Below are positions 53,301-64,000 of a stretch of 64,000 bases of DNA, in pieces (the first letter of the stretch is position 1; every line of letters starts with the position of its first letter). Both the position numbers and the translations under genes were made by a program. The notes beneath the pieces are model-generated. The model worked only from the letters and a program-made list of their open reading frames with translations. It had not been told where the DNA came from and ran no database searches. Source of the DNA: Effrenium voratum (Eukaryota; Sar; Dinophyceae; Suessiales; Symbiodiniaceae); contig CAUJNA010003779.1 in the NCBI GenBank assembly GCA_963377175.1, positions 76,001 to 140,000 of the forward strand, given 5' to 3'.

Positions 53301-56300
53301 AACAGGCCTGTCTCAAAACAAGGATCCGGACAAATCGGTGATTTCGTTTTTTGGCTTCCCCTCAAAGACATGCCGAAAAGCAGCTCCCCGGTCCCGCTCG
53401 AAACAGACCCAAATGCCGGCGTGAGAGAGCTAAGTCTGAGCAAGGTGCCGGATTCGATGCTAGGGCCGGGGCTGCGCAAGTGCAGCATATCGGTAGCTCT
53501 GTCATCCTGCAGAGGCGATGCTGGCACCCTTCCAAGTTTGAAGCAAAAGGGGGGAAAAACGTTAGATGACCCCTGCGTCAGGCAATTCCGTTGACGCGCA
53601 AGCGCAGTGGCACGGCGTGCCAAAAAGGACCAAAAAAGGAGCAAAAAGTGAGGCTTGGAAGGTGCCCGAACGGCAGTTTCGGAACCCCTTACGAAGACTA
53701 GCTACGGCCCGGGAGCGAGAGGACGAAAACTCACTGCTCTCACAAGTTTATGCAGATGGCTCCTGCAAAAGCGTGGCGTTTCACGTGCAGGAGTAAACAT
53801 TCTGGGTTGCAGAACTCTCCTCATTTCTGCAAAGCCTCTCTATAATTCAAAGTTTCTTCTGTCCTCCTCCTTCAAGCTGCCATCAAAGGTGGCTCTTCGG
53901 CCAGTCTCCTCGGAAAACAGCTGGCTATGAATTTGAATTTTGGGACCCGGGATGGTGGACATCGCGTAGGTGGGGATTTATGTCCACCAAACACTTTTCA
54001 GGGAGTTCTCCGGATAAACGGATAAACTTCAGAGCCAGCTGTGTGCACCAGCGCAAAGATGTGACAAGTGTTTTCCGCCTTGACCGAGAGGACCTGCAAG
54101 CTCTTGCTTCTTAGGATGGACTTGCTGGGCGAAGTGGGCGAAGTCGGGGAGATGACGTCCTCATGGCAAATGCGTCTGCCATACGCCTGTCGACATGTGA
54201 AGCCGGCATCTGTGCCCCACCCTCCGCCTGGTTTGGGCCGGTCTTCGAGTGCCTGCGGATATGCACCGATTCGTCCAAGCAAAGGTCCACCAGCAACTAA
54301 CCTCTGCAAGGCATTGAGGAGGAAAGGGAATTCATGTTGTTCATGTTACAGTCAACAGAAGCTGGCGCACTCTCCCAACTTCGCGAAACTTCCTGCCTGA
54401 TTTGCGGCAGTGGAGTCGCGTTGGCCTGGATTTGCGGCTAGCAAGACCGTGGGCTGAGAAAAACCATGGCCTCGAGTTTTTGAGGCCCGACAGGGTTGTT
54501 GAGCAGCGTCCTTGCAGAAACGCTATGGCAAGGCGAATCCGCAGCTGACCCAAACCCTTCAGTCCTGCCATTGGCGGCATGTACCTTGTTTGGAGAGCTC
54601 TCTGGCCTCATTGCACACGTTCGACTCGACAAGCGATCAACGGAGAACGAGATGTAAATGGTGCCGAATAAGTTCCATGCTCGCTGATGTCTGCAGTGCT
54701 GGCCACCTGATTGCAACTCCGCAGGGCGGCCAGTGCATCTCACTTCACCAGGAACTGGCAACTTGCCGCATGCATCTGCCAGTGCTCAGCCAGCTTGTGA
54801 CGCTGACCGTGTCTGAAAGTCTGAGGCTGCTGCGCAGCCCATGCTGAATGTGGGCGCTGCGGTTCAGTGTTCAGGTGGAGCTGACCAGATCCTCAGCCAA
54901 TCTTCTGAATCCTCAGCTCTTGGCTTTTCACTCGGCGAGCGGGCTGGCTGGGGCACACTGCTAGAGACGGCCCAGAGGCTTGAGCCCGAAGAAACAAGCG
55001 CAGCGCGAACTCAAGAGCTGTCTCTTCGCTAGACTTCGTTTTCTGCATCCGAGCAACACACATGCTCAAGCCAGAGCGCCCACAAATCCTGCCTTAGCTT
55101 TGCCCATGTTGGGGTCGATGGTGCAGAAAGGAAAGTTGCCGGCCTCCGCCTGTCGAGGTTTGCGCTGGGCGATTGAATTTGCTCCCGCTTGCCATGCTTG
55201 AGGCCTGCCAAGCAACAATATGGCTGTGGGTCAAAACCAAAGGTCCCATTTTGGGGTGGGTGCACCACCCATTTTAGTCTATTTTAGTAGGGATTGGGAT
55301 GTTCACTGGGGGTACTGGATTTTGATTCATGGTCATATGTCATGGACATGCGCATCCACTGCAGGGATCTACGCGCAGGAAACCTCACTCAATGACAGGC
55401 GCTTTTTGCTCGAGAAAGCAATTCGTTGTGCCAAGGCAGCTTTGAGCTCGTCAGCTGCGTAGATGTTGCAGGGTGAGACCTCCTTAAAACAAGCTGGAGG
55501 CATCAATCGCGATCTCTGGGTGCGTCTTTGATTAAAGCTCCCCCTTTTTATCGCGGTTTTACGGGAAAGCCAAAAGGACAACCACCTTGTTGGTTGGAGG
55601 TCCCCCAAACGAAAAGAACACCCAAGCTGCCGAAAGAAACCTCAATTGTGGCGAGTGTCGACTGCAGCCCGGCCGAGAAGTCCCTGTAAACCTTCACCTT
55701 GAAGGATCTTCCTGGCAGTCTCGAGTCCCGGCGAGTGACATGGGAATCTTTGGATGTCCTCAGCGCAGCTTGGAAGGCTCCCAAAATATAGCGCCGAGCT
55801 CTAGGATTCACTCGCCTCAGATGAAGCACCACTTTGTTGCTGCCCTGAAGAGGCGGTGATTGTGATTCAATGATTGACCGCCCTGCCCCCCCCCCACGTC
55901 CATCTTAGTCCCAACCTGCATGTTCTGATCCCACGCCAGAAAACAGCCAAACAGTCGCAAGGCAAAGCAACACAAAGCAACACACACCTGACCCGCGAAT
56001 TGAATATAACTTTTTCTTGATCACGAATATAACTAAATATAGTTGAGCATAACTAAACACAACTGACCAAAATGGAATATCACTTAACGCAACTGAATAT
56101 ACCCTCCTGTCAAACATGGAACCACAGCAATCTGCTGGGTCCCGTTCAAAAGAAAGAAAGCCGTCTCCGAGTCATAAGCCGCCTGCATGTGTTGAGGTGC
56201 GTCTCGAAGGGATCCTCCACACAGAGCGGCGCCACTCGCCAGGCACGGCTCTTGGCAGAGCGCGGCAACACGGCGCCCAGGCGTACAGAGGCCACCCAGC

Positions 56301-59300
56301 TGTCCCACCTACACGATGGAACCCACTGACTTGTGGTTTCCAGGGTAGTGTCTACACAAGGACTGGCCCACAGGGTATTTTGGGCGCTCATTTGTGGAGA
56401 AACGCACCTTTCAGGTTTCAAGAATATTGGTGATGTATCTTGGATAGCTCGGAACCTGATCAAATCAAAGGATTGCAAGGTACCCTCAAGCTGGGAACAG
56501 AGACGCTCTTTCCCTGAAAGTGAGGGAATCGAGCTGCGAGCAAGCGGCCGGAAACTGGCAGCAAAGGCAAAGAACTCTGCAACGAGTCTGCCCAGACTGC
56601 CCGGCTCAGGCGGCTCCAGCGGCAGCTCCGACGGCTCAGTCGGGGCCTCGTAAACCTCGTCGGGAACAGAGAGCAGCCTCCGGTGACGCAAAGACAGTTT
56701 CCATATGGCCTGGGGGTGTCCCTTGGTTGCCAGTCCAAACCCCTCTAGAAAACGAAACATATGGCCATGGATCAAGTTCAAAGCCGGAAACCCCTAGTGA
56801 ACATCCCAATCCGACCACTAAAACTTGGTTTCTTTCTGCTCCCCTGCTAAAAGTTTAACTTTTAGTGGTTTAGTGGAAAACCCATTAGTTGGCAAAAAGT
56901 TAAAGTCCTAACAGCCAAGCAAAATGCACCAAAGAAAATAGGTTCTAAAATGAGTTGTGCACCTACCCCAAAATGGGATCCCATTGGTTTTGACAACCAC
57001 AGCCGCCCGCATCCAAAATCTCCATCAGTCCGGAACGGTCTCAAGTGCTCCGAGCTGCCCTCGCAGCTGCAGGAACAACACCACCAGCAAGAGCAAGGAG
57101 TATGTACTCAGCAGGCCGTTGGGCGAATCGTTGACCCCCTGCGCTTTGCTCCAGGCAGACACGCAGCTGCATAGGCCCACCATGCGAGCCTCCCGCTGCA
57201 CGCACTGCTGAAGGAAAGCTGTGTTCCATAGCCCACAGCGTGTGCCCAGCGAGAGGTCGAAACGGGCACCATGCATCAGCCCGCGCAGCAGAGGGATCCT
57301 CGCGCGCATGCAAGCGAGCTGCCTACCTGAATGAAACAGCCATCTAGTCGTGCTTTCAAAAATCGCCAGCCAGCTGCTTGATGAATCTTGATGAATCTTG
57401 ATGAATCTTGATGAATTTTGACGGATCTTGATGAATCATGTTTTCATGGGGCTATTGGTTGACCATGTCAGTAAGTCCGGAACTTTCCTAGTTTCGCCAC
57501 CGTTGGTGCATCGTCCTGGCAAGCGGGATGCTTTGCAACTCTTCAGCACCTGCTCTCGCCAGCACTTCTTGCGCGAGCTGCAGCACAAAGCCCACATCAC
57601 CACGTTGCAACAAGCAGTTTCCTCCAGGGTCTCGGCTCATTCATCCGAACAGTTTCGAGAGGATTCCCAGTGCCAGTCCTTCGCCATCCACATCCAGAAG
57701 CAAATCCAGGTCAGAATCTCTACGAGCAAGCCCACTTGCGGACGTTCCAAACATCGTGATCGCAAAATTCCTTGATATTGACTATGGTCAGCCGGGAAAG
57801 CACAAACACGCTGACCAGATTTCAATTTGAAGAGAAATCCGCATTACATTCCAATTTGGAGCATGTCACCTCGCTCCACCAAAATGCCAAGCTTCCCTGC
57901 CGAGTTGCGGAAATTTCTGGCGAAACGCGCTATCCTTCAGCGCCTGCCTCAACGCAGGGATTGTGACGCATGACACTGCTGACCCCGGATTAAGCCCATC
58001 CTATTTGTAGGGGGTGTTCCCCTCTAAAAGTGATGTTAGTGGGGACCCCCTACTAAGCCAGGAGGGTTTACTAGTTATGTATCCGGGATTACAATCATCG
58101 AATCAGGCGTTGGAATCTCAAGATCCAAGCTGCTGAATTTGTGACCGAACCCAGCATCGATGCTCTGTGTCCTGGTGAGATGACCCCAATTTTTCCAAAT
58201 CCAACCGAAGTGGCGTATTGCCAATGTCCAGTCCTGCGGTCTCAAACCGCACCTTTGCACATAATTTTGCAAGTCTTCTCCCAGCTTTTGGAACAGCGAC
58301 AAATCATTGTTCAGCGTCGGCAATGCCACATCTGCAGGCAGACCTTGGCGTTCTCGAAAGGAAAAAAACACAACGCATGTCGAAATCCGAAGTGGATCTC
58401 TCTGTAACCGCATCTGATTTGCTTCATGCATGGCATTGTCAGAATGGTGCATTGCACTCTGAAATGCAACAAGCTGATTCTTTATTACACTCAACAATGC
58501 ACGGACTTCTTGCCATGCCACCATCAGTTGGTGCGTTGCGGGCTTGTTGTTGGCATATCTCATGATACGGAAGTCCTGGTCACCCCTCACTCTGCCACCT
58601 CACTGCTTCGGCCTCGCGCAGCCTTCGACCATAGCGAAGGGCCGAGGCAAGCGGTTGACGGGCAATTTGTGTACCTCATGCGTCATCGCTTCCCGTGCAC
58701 CGTCGCAACACAATTTGAGCATTCAAAGCCGAGGTGCATCCTTCGGCTCCGAGTTGGTTTCGTTGCCCGAATCGGAATCGTCATTCTCTTCCACCTCACT
58801 ATCTTGGGCCTCAGTTGCCTTGGCAGCCTCGACATCGTCGCGCACGGGTTGGTTTGTGGCCGCTTTTCTTCGGCCTCAGGATCGGAGTTGACACCCAAAA
58901 CCTGTAAATTGGTGACGCATGCTTCAAGCAACTCGCAAACTGTCAGGTGTCCTGCTCGACTAATGCATTATTCTAGATGCAGCACAACGTTACATCGGAC
59001 GCCCTGATCTGCTTTCGCCGAGCAACACAGCGTGATGTGATCCCCTCGCAACTCAAACCAAGCTGTGTACTTCCTGACAAACTTCTCCAACGGCCCCAAT
59101 CCAAAGTCCCGCCTCGCAATGTTTAAAAAAAGAAGGATTTGGCACATCGGCAAGGCGGTGTTGTGTTCAAGCCTCTGCTTTGGACTCGTCTTGATTTCGC
59201 CACAACACACCCAGGGTGCAGTGCATTCTAAAACGATTTATTGAGTTGATACATGTCAAACTGGAAAAATACATGTTCGTCAATTTCGCTCAGCATCGGT

Positions 59301-62081
59301 GCAAACGAGCTGCCAATGGACACTGCCGCGCAAGGCTGCTATGTGCTCGGAGCAGTTGGGCCGTGTCACCAAACGCTCTGCGAGGGCATGCAAGGCCCCT
59401 GGCCACCAGCCAAGAAACCTCAAGGCCCTTCTGTGATTCTTTTTCTCTGATTCTTCGGGTTCTTGGTAAGGCGCAACTTTGAGACGGAAGGTGTCAATGG
59501 GGCCGCCTTCAATGGGCTTTTCGTTTCCGGCAATACATGGTTGTTGTTGGGAAACGTTAAACATTTTTTGCTTATGGTGGTTTAGTGGGAAATCCCCACT
59601 GAACTGCTAAAATTATTTTGTTTGCTCCCCTTCCAACGTCAACCAAGAACAGACCCCAGGGCTCCAACTGTTCGATCGGCAATTGGGGGCCACAGTCACA
59701 GGGGTGGGCCTTTTTGGAGAAAATTGGCGACCCCCTCAAAAAGGAATCCTTCACTACGAGGACAAAAGGTGGCAAAAGCACACTCGCGATTGGCCCCAAG
59801 CTTGTCAACCTGGCCTTTCTCGCTCCGATCCTTGTCCTCCCAGCGAGCGTCTTTTGATGCGCTTTCGGCTGCGCAGGCCCGAATCCCCAGCTCCAAGCCC
59901 GGGGTTTGCCACACCTTAGACGCACGTGTTCAGCGGCTCCGTCCAAGTCCTTCCAGTAGGGAGCTCCTCTGGATACATGTTACACATGCAGCTGCATACA
60001 CATGTATCGGACCGGGCAGCCCACTCCAGCATGTCGCCCACGTGCGGCGCAAAGTCGGCCGTCCAGCGCAGTTGCCGCATCACCTCCACCAAGCTGAGGA
60101 ATGTTCCTGGTGATTGGCGTTGGAACCGGAGAAAACTGCTGTCAACGGCCACATTGGCATGAACATCAATTGACAGCTCTAAAGCTTGGCTGTCCTTCTT
60201 TTGGAGGCCCTTTGGCAGAAGGTTCCTAAAGACATCAGCAGCCAGCTCTCAACATGAACGAACAGTGCGCATGTCCTCAAATTCCATCTGCGCCAGCGGT
60301 TCTGGATAGAGTCCATTCTGCCAAATATGCAATTTGTTTTTCATCACTCCTCTGCGTGTGAACATGCACATTGAGCAAGAATGCAGCAAGAATGCATGCA
60401 ATATCTCTCCTGTTTGACAAAACAAACAGAAGAATCCAAGGCACGCTCAGCACCCCACACGGCATAGTTGCGCTTGCTCAAGGCGCATGTTTGCCCTGCA
60501 AAGTTGTGGTCAAACAGGGAGAAGCAAGCCTTGCACCGTGGGGGCGGTGATTTATCCTTGTGCTTGTCTTGCATATGTTGTGTCACATCTTGACTCGCAC
60601 ACATGTTGTACTGGAAAGATCACACTGACGTTCAAGCTTGAATATCCAAGCTAAGCGTGCAGAAAAGAAGCTAGCAGCCGTGGCAAAGTGAAATGGTCTT
60701 TCAAGCAGACGAACTTGTCACCTTACAACAAATCCGAGGAAACTGTCCTGTCATTGAACGTGATAGCATCAAAACACGATTGCATGCAAGCCTCCGTCCC
60801 AATCTATCTGGTCATGCAGCTGCCAATAAGAAACATGTTTGTTCCCATTGTGAACATAAATGTCCAGCATAGCCTCAATTTGCAGCTCAAAGTCATTTGG
60901 TTGCAAAGGAATTCACACGCTCACTTGTTGGAGTAGACGTTACACAGCCAAGCTACAGAGATCAGACCGTTCAATGCCATCAATTCTGGATACGCGCTCC
61001 GTGGAGAATGCGGCCCAACCGCTGGGTTTCCCAGAGGACGCACCAAGCCAGTTTTCTGATTGCCTGACATTGCGCACACCCGCGATGTCCCTTGTTGCGA
61101 TGTGCAGCTTCCAAGAAGTGCAAGGCTTGAAGTTGTTTTGGTCTTCATGTCGGTTCAGGCAAGAGGCTACCCCCACAAAGATCTTTGCGGGATTGCAGCA
61201 GCGAATGCAAGTCAGTGTCCGGTGATGCACGCACTGCCCATCGCACCAATTCGATGTCCACGCCTAGCAAATGGGCCGACAAACATGCAAAAAACCTTGC
61301 GCCTGAAATCAGCAAAGGTCAGCTGGAGTTTTGTCTACGGCGCAGTCGCGGCCAATCTCCAGGATGTGAAGCAAACGGTCATCAAAGTCTTGGCCTTTTG
61401 GAGACCCTGCCAGGGCGAATCAGCATGAGAAAGAATAAATAACAAAAAGGAAATAAAATCCAGCCATATCCTGCCAAGGGCGAAAAATCTGCACACAAAT
61501 AGGCGTCAACATATTTGCGACGTGTTGGGTCGTCAGTTGTCAGTTGCCCACTTGTGACACATTCTGTTGGCAACCTTCAGATTCCTGCCTAGCATCACGT
61601 TGGCTCACGAGGTTCGAGCTTGGGCATGGGCCGCGCCCGCCCACGTTGAGTGCAACGCTTCCTTTCGTTGGAAGATGGTCATCCAGTTTCCCGTGAACCT
61701 TTGCCATCGACTTGTTGTCTCCATAACCGTCGCTTTAGGGTGGCAATTGTTGGCAAACAATCATTGAGGGTGCATGTGGGTGGTGTATGCGCACATTGAG
61801 CAAATCTGTGAAGCCAAATGGCTGCACAAAGGAGCGCAACGAATGATTTGATTGCAAATGTGTGGCCCGGATTTGTAATTTTCAGCAACGTCGCTGTGTT
61901 TGTCCGAATCAATATTTTGCAGAGGGGCAAAGAGCTGCCCTGTGCTCGCATGGCAATATGTTAACATGCTGGCTACTCGCAGACTGGCCTCGCCCGTGTC
62001 ACACAGCGCATTGAACAGGGTGCTTTTGCCCACGTTGGGAAGACCCACGATGCCTGGGACATGCTCTGGTCTGAGGGGCAT
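47344..62081 (-). CDS. ychF: YchF/OLA1-type GTPase/ATPase, about 20 micro-exons over 14.7 kb
   Basis: Ribosome-associated P-loop NTPase of the Obg family. Exons (minus): 61989-62081 (GIVGLPNVGKSTLFNALC, Walker A), 55104-55149 (AEAGNFPFCTIDPNM), 51619-51681 (VPDERLEKLASLAK), 51441-51475 (EYVDIAGLVR, G3), about 51277-51332 (GASKGEGLGNQFLANIR), 51070-51116 (IVHVIRCFDDENAG), 50857-50892 (VTHVDDTVDPVR), 50634-50674 (DIETINLELIF), 50436-50471 (CEKRLKKVDREI), 50068-50097, 49748-49801 (LKPVLYAANVAE, modified G4), 49447-49509, 48902-48958 (LDEDERADYLESLG), 48783-48820 (GCGNLVQATYR), 48692-48731 (LGLRTYFTCGPK), 48602-48646 (RAWTIQEGWKAPQ), 48286-48330 (AAGVIHSDFEKGFIK), 48070-48123 (TVSYEDFVGCG), 47551-47598 (KLRIEGKDYV) and 47344-47382 (VMHFRFN, stop). 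Order and content match YchF from P-loop to TGS domain. Most donors are GC. One short exon after FCTIDPNM is missing. The ATG at 62,081 is the likely start. Confidence 0.9.
47926..48040. mobile_element. MITE-like element, family A copy, in a ychF intron
   Basis: 115 bp, ends GGCTACGGGTCAAAACC and TTGACCCACAGCT, flanked by AAGT on both sides (47,922-47,925 and 48,041-48,044). It lies in the intron between the exons at 48,070 and 47,598. Confidence 0.7.
48374..48462. mobile_element. MITE-like element, family B, decayed right end
   Basis: Left end GGCTGTGGGTCAAAAATTAG, interior CCTGGTAAGTAGAAACC and CTGCGGTCCCCTGGTGGTTT, right end TTTTGCCCCATAC without a matching flank. It lies in the ychF intron between exons 48,602 and 48,330. 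Confidence 0.5.
49553..49653. mobile_element. MITE-like element, family B copy, in a ychF intron
   Basis: 101 bp between AGCT flanks (49,549-49,552 and 49,654-49,657). Interior CCGCAGGTTTTAGTCTTTGG and CCATTTACCAGGGTTCCC matches the copies at 12,094 and 62,145 (in inverse orientation to the latter). Confidence 0.6.
52690..53045. repeat. Degenerate CAGCACCCCAAA repeat
   Basis: CAGCACC(C)CAAAC words recur about 20 times with variation. It lies in the large ychF intron between exons 55,104 and 51,681. Confidence 0.6.
55222..55334. mobile_element. MITE-like element, family A copy, in the first ychF intron
   Basis: 113 bp, left end GGCTGTGGGTCAAAACC, right end degenerated to TTTTGATTCATGGTC, flanked by ATAT on both sides (55,218-55,221 and 55,335-55,338). 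Confidence 0.6.
56763..57004. mobile_element. MITE-like element, family A copy with a nested insert
   Basis: Family A ends (GGCCATGGATCAAGTTC and GGTTTTGACAACCACAGCC) are separated by 242 bp because about 130 bp is inserted after CCACTAAAACTT. The insert contains the palindrome CTAAAAGTTTAACTTTTAG and blocks related to family C. Confidence 0.5.
57378..57437. repeat. 10-bp tandem repeat (TTGATGAATC)
   Basis: About six units, two of them with substitutions (TTGATGAATT, TTGACGGATC), in the first ychF intron. Confidence 0.85.
59565..59653 (+). repeat. Dispersed short repeat, family C copy 2
   Basis: Inverse-orientation copy of 11,419-11,502: GGTTTAGTGGGAAATCCCCA, GAACTGCTAAAAT and CTCCCCTTCCAACGTCAACC. 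Non-coding; it lies in the first ychF intron. Confidence 0.55.
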
Positions 62082-62144
62082 GAGGGTTCATGACAGTCGA
62101 AACATAATAAATTCCATGCCCCTGTCACTAGCTTTGAGCCATTT

Positions 62145-62243
62145 GGCTGTGGGTCAAACATGGGTACCCAAAATAGAAGCCTGGTAAATGGAACCAAGGA
62201 CTCAAATCTGCGGTCCCCTGGTGGTTTGATTTGACCCACAGCC
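62145..62243. mobile_element. MITE-like element, family B, best-preserved copy
   Basis: 99 bp with a 14-bp terminal inverted repeat GGCTGTGGGTCAAA...TTTGACCCACAGCC, flanked by ATTT on both sides (62,141-62,144 and 62,244-62,247). It lies 64 bp upstream of the ychF start codon, so it could affect promoter or trans-splicing signals. Confidence 0.7.
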
Positions 62244-62435
62244 ATTTGCCGCGCCTGTATTCAATCCTCTGCACTGCACCCGGGCCCGACCTGGTCATGG
62301 GCAGCCGTGGGGATTGGGGGCCATTGGAAGAAACACATGGTGCAAACGCAAAAAGCCAGTTGCAAGAAATGACACACACACACACACGGCCACGCAAACA
62401 ACGCACCTGGTGTGACTCGGATTCGCGAACCGGCC

Positions 62436-62807
62436 TCAAGTCTGCAAACGCATCCATGTTTTCGCCGCGGAATCAACACACAACCTCTCATTCAATGAAA
62501 TTGATCTTGATCCAACTTCCTGAAATCCTGCACAGTCTTGCCAGTAAATCGATTGTTGAGTTCTTGCATGTTCGGATTTGTTTGTACCCAACATGTATTT
62601 CTCTCAATCATCAATATCAATGCTCGACGTCTTCAACAGTTTGCATCAAATGTGCATTCTTACTTGCACGAACGATTTTGAACTCAAACGCGGTCGCATG
62701 CTGTCGCGGAAAACTCGAGAAACAGCTGCCAAACCATCGAGTTCTCGGCCAATGATGCCGGTTTTGATGACCTCGCCAAGCCATGTTCCACGGTTCAAAT
62801 CCCAATC
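62436..62807 (-). CDS. Last two exons of an unrecognised upstream gene
   Basis: Exon 62,664-62,807 is 48 codons in phase 0 (starting DWDLNRGTWLGEVIKTG), preceded by TTTCAG and followed by a GTAAG donor. The next exon 62,436-62,519 follows a TTTCAG acceptor, stays in phase (EVGSRSISLNE...) and ends with TGA. Canonical GT-AG borders and phase agreement support a real gene whose 3' end lies about 350 bp upstream of ychF on the same strand. No family recognised. Confidence 0.5.
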
Positions 62808-62819
62808 CTGAAATGGTGT

Positions 62820-63895
62820 TAGCTTCGAGTATGAAACAAATTGTCCAACAATGTGTGACAGTCACGTGACACTTGTCTTGACAGCGCCTGCGGACCCCAG
62901 CGACAGCTGCCAGAAGTGCGCAAGTGCCCGTTGCCTCGGACTAACCATACTGGGGCGCAGGTTACACGCATCACACACTTCTTGGGCGCACACATGTTTG
63001 AGCCAGCGATCTTTGGACGCCTTTGTTTGTGGATCGACGCTCGGTTGTGAAATACATGCTGAAATCACCAAACGCAATGCATCAACTCCGCACAACCCCG
63101 CCTGAGCCCGCGCAACCGGTTTGGATGACCGCACATGCAAACGTTGTATAGGCACCGTTGCCGTCGGCGCTGAACCTGCAGAATTTGTTCAAGATCAAAT
63201 TCCCGAATGTCTGAACATCCAGCGATTCCCAGCCAAGGCATGGGCGCAATTGAAGCATTCGTGCCACTCTAAAGTCCACACAATCTAAGCGTCCAAAAAA
63301 CTGAGCCAAACGGTCAGCAAACATTGTGATTTCAATTCGAGGGAACCTAACCTCTCCCAAGCTCCCCTACAAAAAGTTTGCCATCCTTAGGGGCAAGGCC
63401 ACATTTTGAGGCTAAAACGAACTCACTTTGATGAAAATACTTTAACGAGGGATCCTTTTATCTCAAAAAACTCAGTATCAGATTTGTTGGCCGTCCTGCC
63501 CCCCCCCCGAATGCATCGAGCACACACGGGTGTGAGGGCGCAGCATGATGCACCATGTTTTGTTCGCCAGCAACACACCACGCGAGTCATGGACTCAATG
63601 GATAAGGCTTATGTGGCGTGATTGAAATGGGTTAGCCAAAACAAACCGAAAAAATGCATTGGTGCCTTTGAAGTCCTTATCAAATCTATGCAGCGAAACC
63701 ATTTGTTGTGATACAAGGCAGTGCCATCCACTACTCAGCAAGGCCGAGCATCAGGGTTCCTCCGGCCTCATACCCGGCACTCATCACGGACAATACCAAA
63801 TGACACAAACACGCAAGCACAACCAATTTCAACCATTTGTGCGGCCGGCGGGACAAATAACGTGTGTTCCAAGAAATTCATCGGCCAATATCAGC
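62820..63895. other. Probably intronic; no certain exon
   Basis: A minus frame at 62,862-63,155 is open for 97 codons (RAQAGLCGVDALRLVIS) and could be coding, but no splice pairing or family supports it. Confidence 0.3.
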
Positions 63896-64000
63896 CAAGA
63901 CGCGGCTCCACTCCAAGTATCTTTGCGATTTGAGCCTTGCCCTTCACGCCGTTCAGAACTCGGCCAAACTGGTCATCCGGGCCTTCAAGCGTCCTCAAAC
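63896..64000 (-). CDS. Partial exon of the unrecognised upstream gene
   Basis: From the window edge the minus frame reads LRTLEGPDDQFGRVLNGVKG then KAQIAKILGVEPR and reaches a possible GC donor (CTTG|GCTGAT). Composition and motif-like spacing look protein-coding; cut off by the window end. Confidence 0.4.

Overview
The window reads as nuclear DNA of a dinoflagellate. Two conserved host genes on the minus strand are cut into many very short exons whose donors are mostly GC, with some GT and GA. All recognisable genes run the same way, long simple-sequence tracts are common, and the LTRs of the big retroelement carry an 11-nt match to the 3' end of the dinoflagellate trans-spliced leader. The species cannot be named from this; a Symbiodiniaceae-like genome is a guess.

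Layout, left to right. 1-14.1 kb: mostly non-coding, with a GA microsatellite, T/C-rich tracts, a degenerate 63-bp tandem repeat, a 1.4-kb (CAGACA)n-like array, GC-rich and GGTGGAACC-type minisatellites and several short inverted-repeat elements. 14.14-16.36 kb (minus): a proteasome beta-type-4 gene in about 12 micro-exons. 17,122-40,819 (minus): one 23.7-kb Copia-type LTR retrotransposon with 378/380-bp LTRs, TG...CA ends, a 5-bp TTTAT target duplication, a PBS-like site and a polypurine tract. In sense order it encodes four gag-like reading frames with zinc clusters and CCCH fingers, then protease, integrase, a methyltransferase-like domain, a complete dUTPase, reverse transcriptase and RNase H. 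About 8.8 kb of further frames of unknown function follow, one with an ADP-ribosyltransferase-like motif. 40.8-47.3 kb: non-coding repeats. 47,344-62,081 (minus): a YchF/OLA1-type GTPase gene in about 20 micro-exons, with inverted-repeat mini-elements in its introns. 62.4-64 kb: exons of an unrecognised upstream minus-strand gene.

The most striking observation is inside the retroelement. It contains roughly 75 tiny hairpins scattered through coding and non-coding parts. Each has the loop GTTA, GATA or GGTA on the sense strand and a stem of different sequence that nevertheless pairs. I did not notice comparable sites in the flanking DNA. Several coincide with the ends or junctions of the element's reading frames, which are joined mostly by -1 shifts.

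All splice sites, domain calls and hairpins were read by eye. Host exon phases were checked by hand at most junctions, but a few links (one short ychF exon, the ychF exon e/f junction, both 5' ends) remain unresolved.
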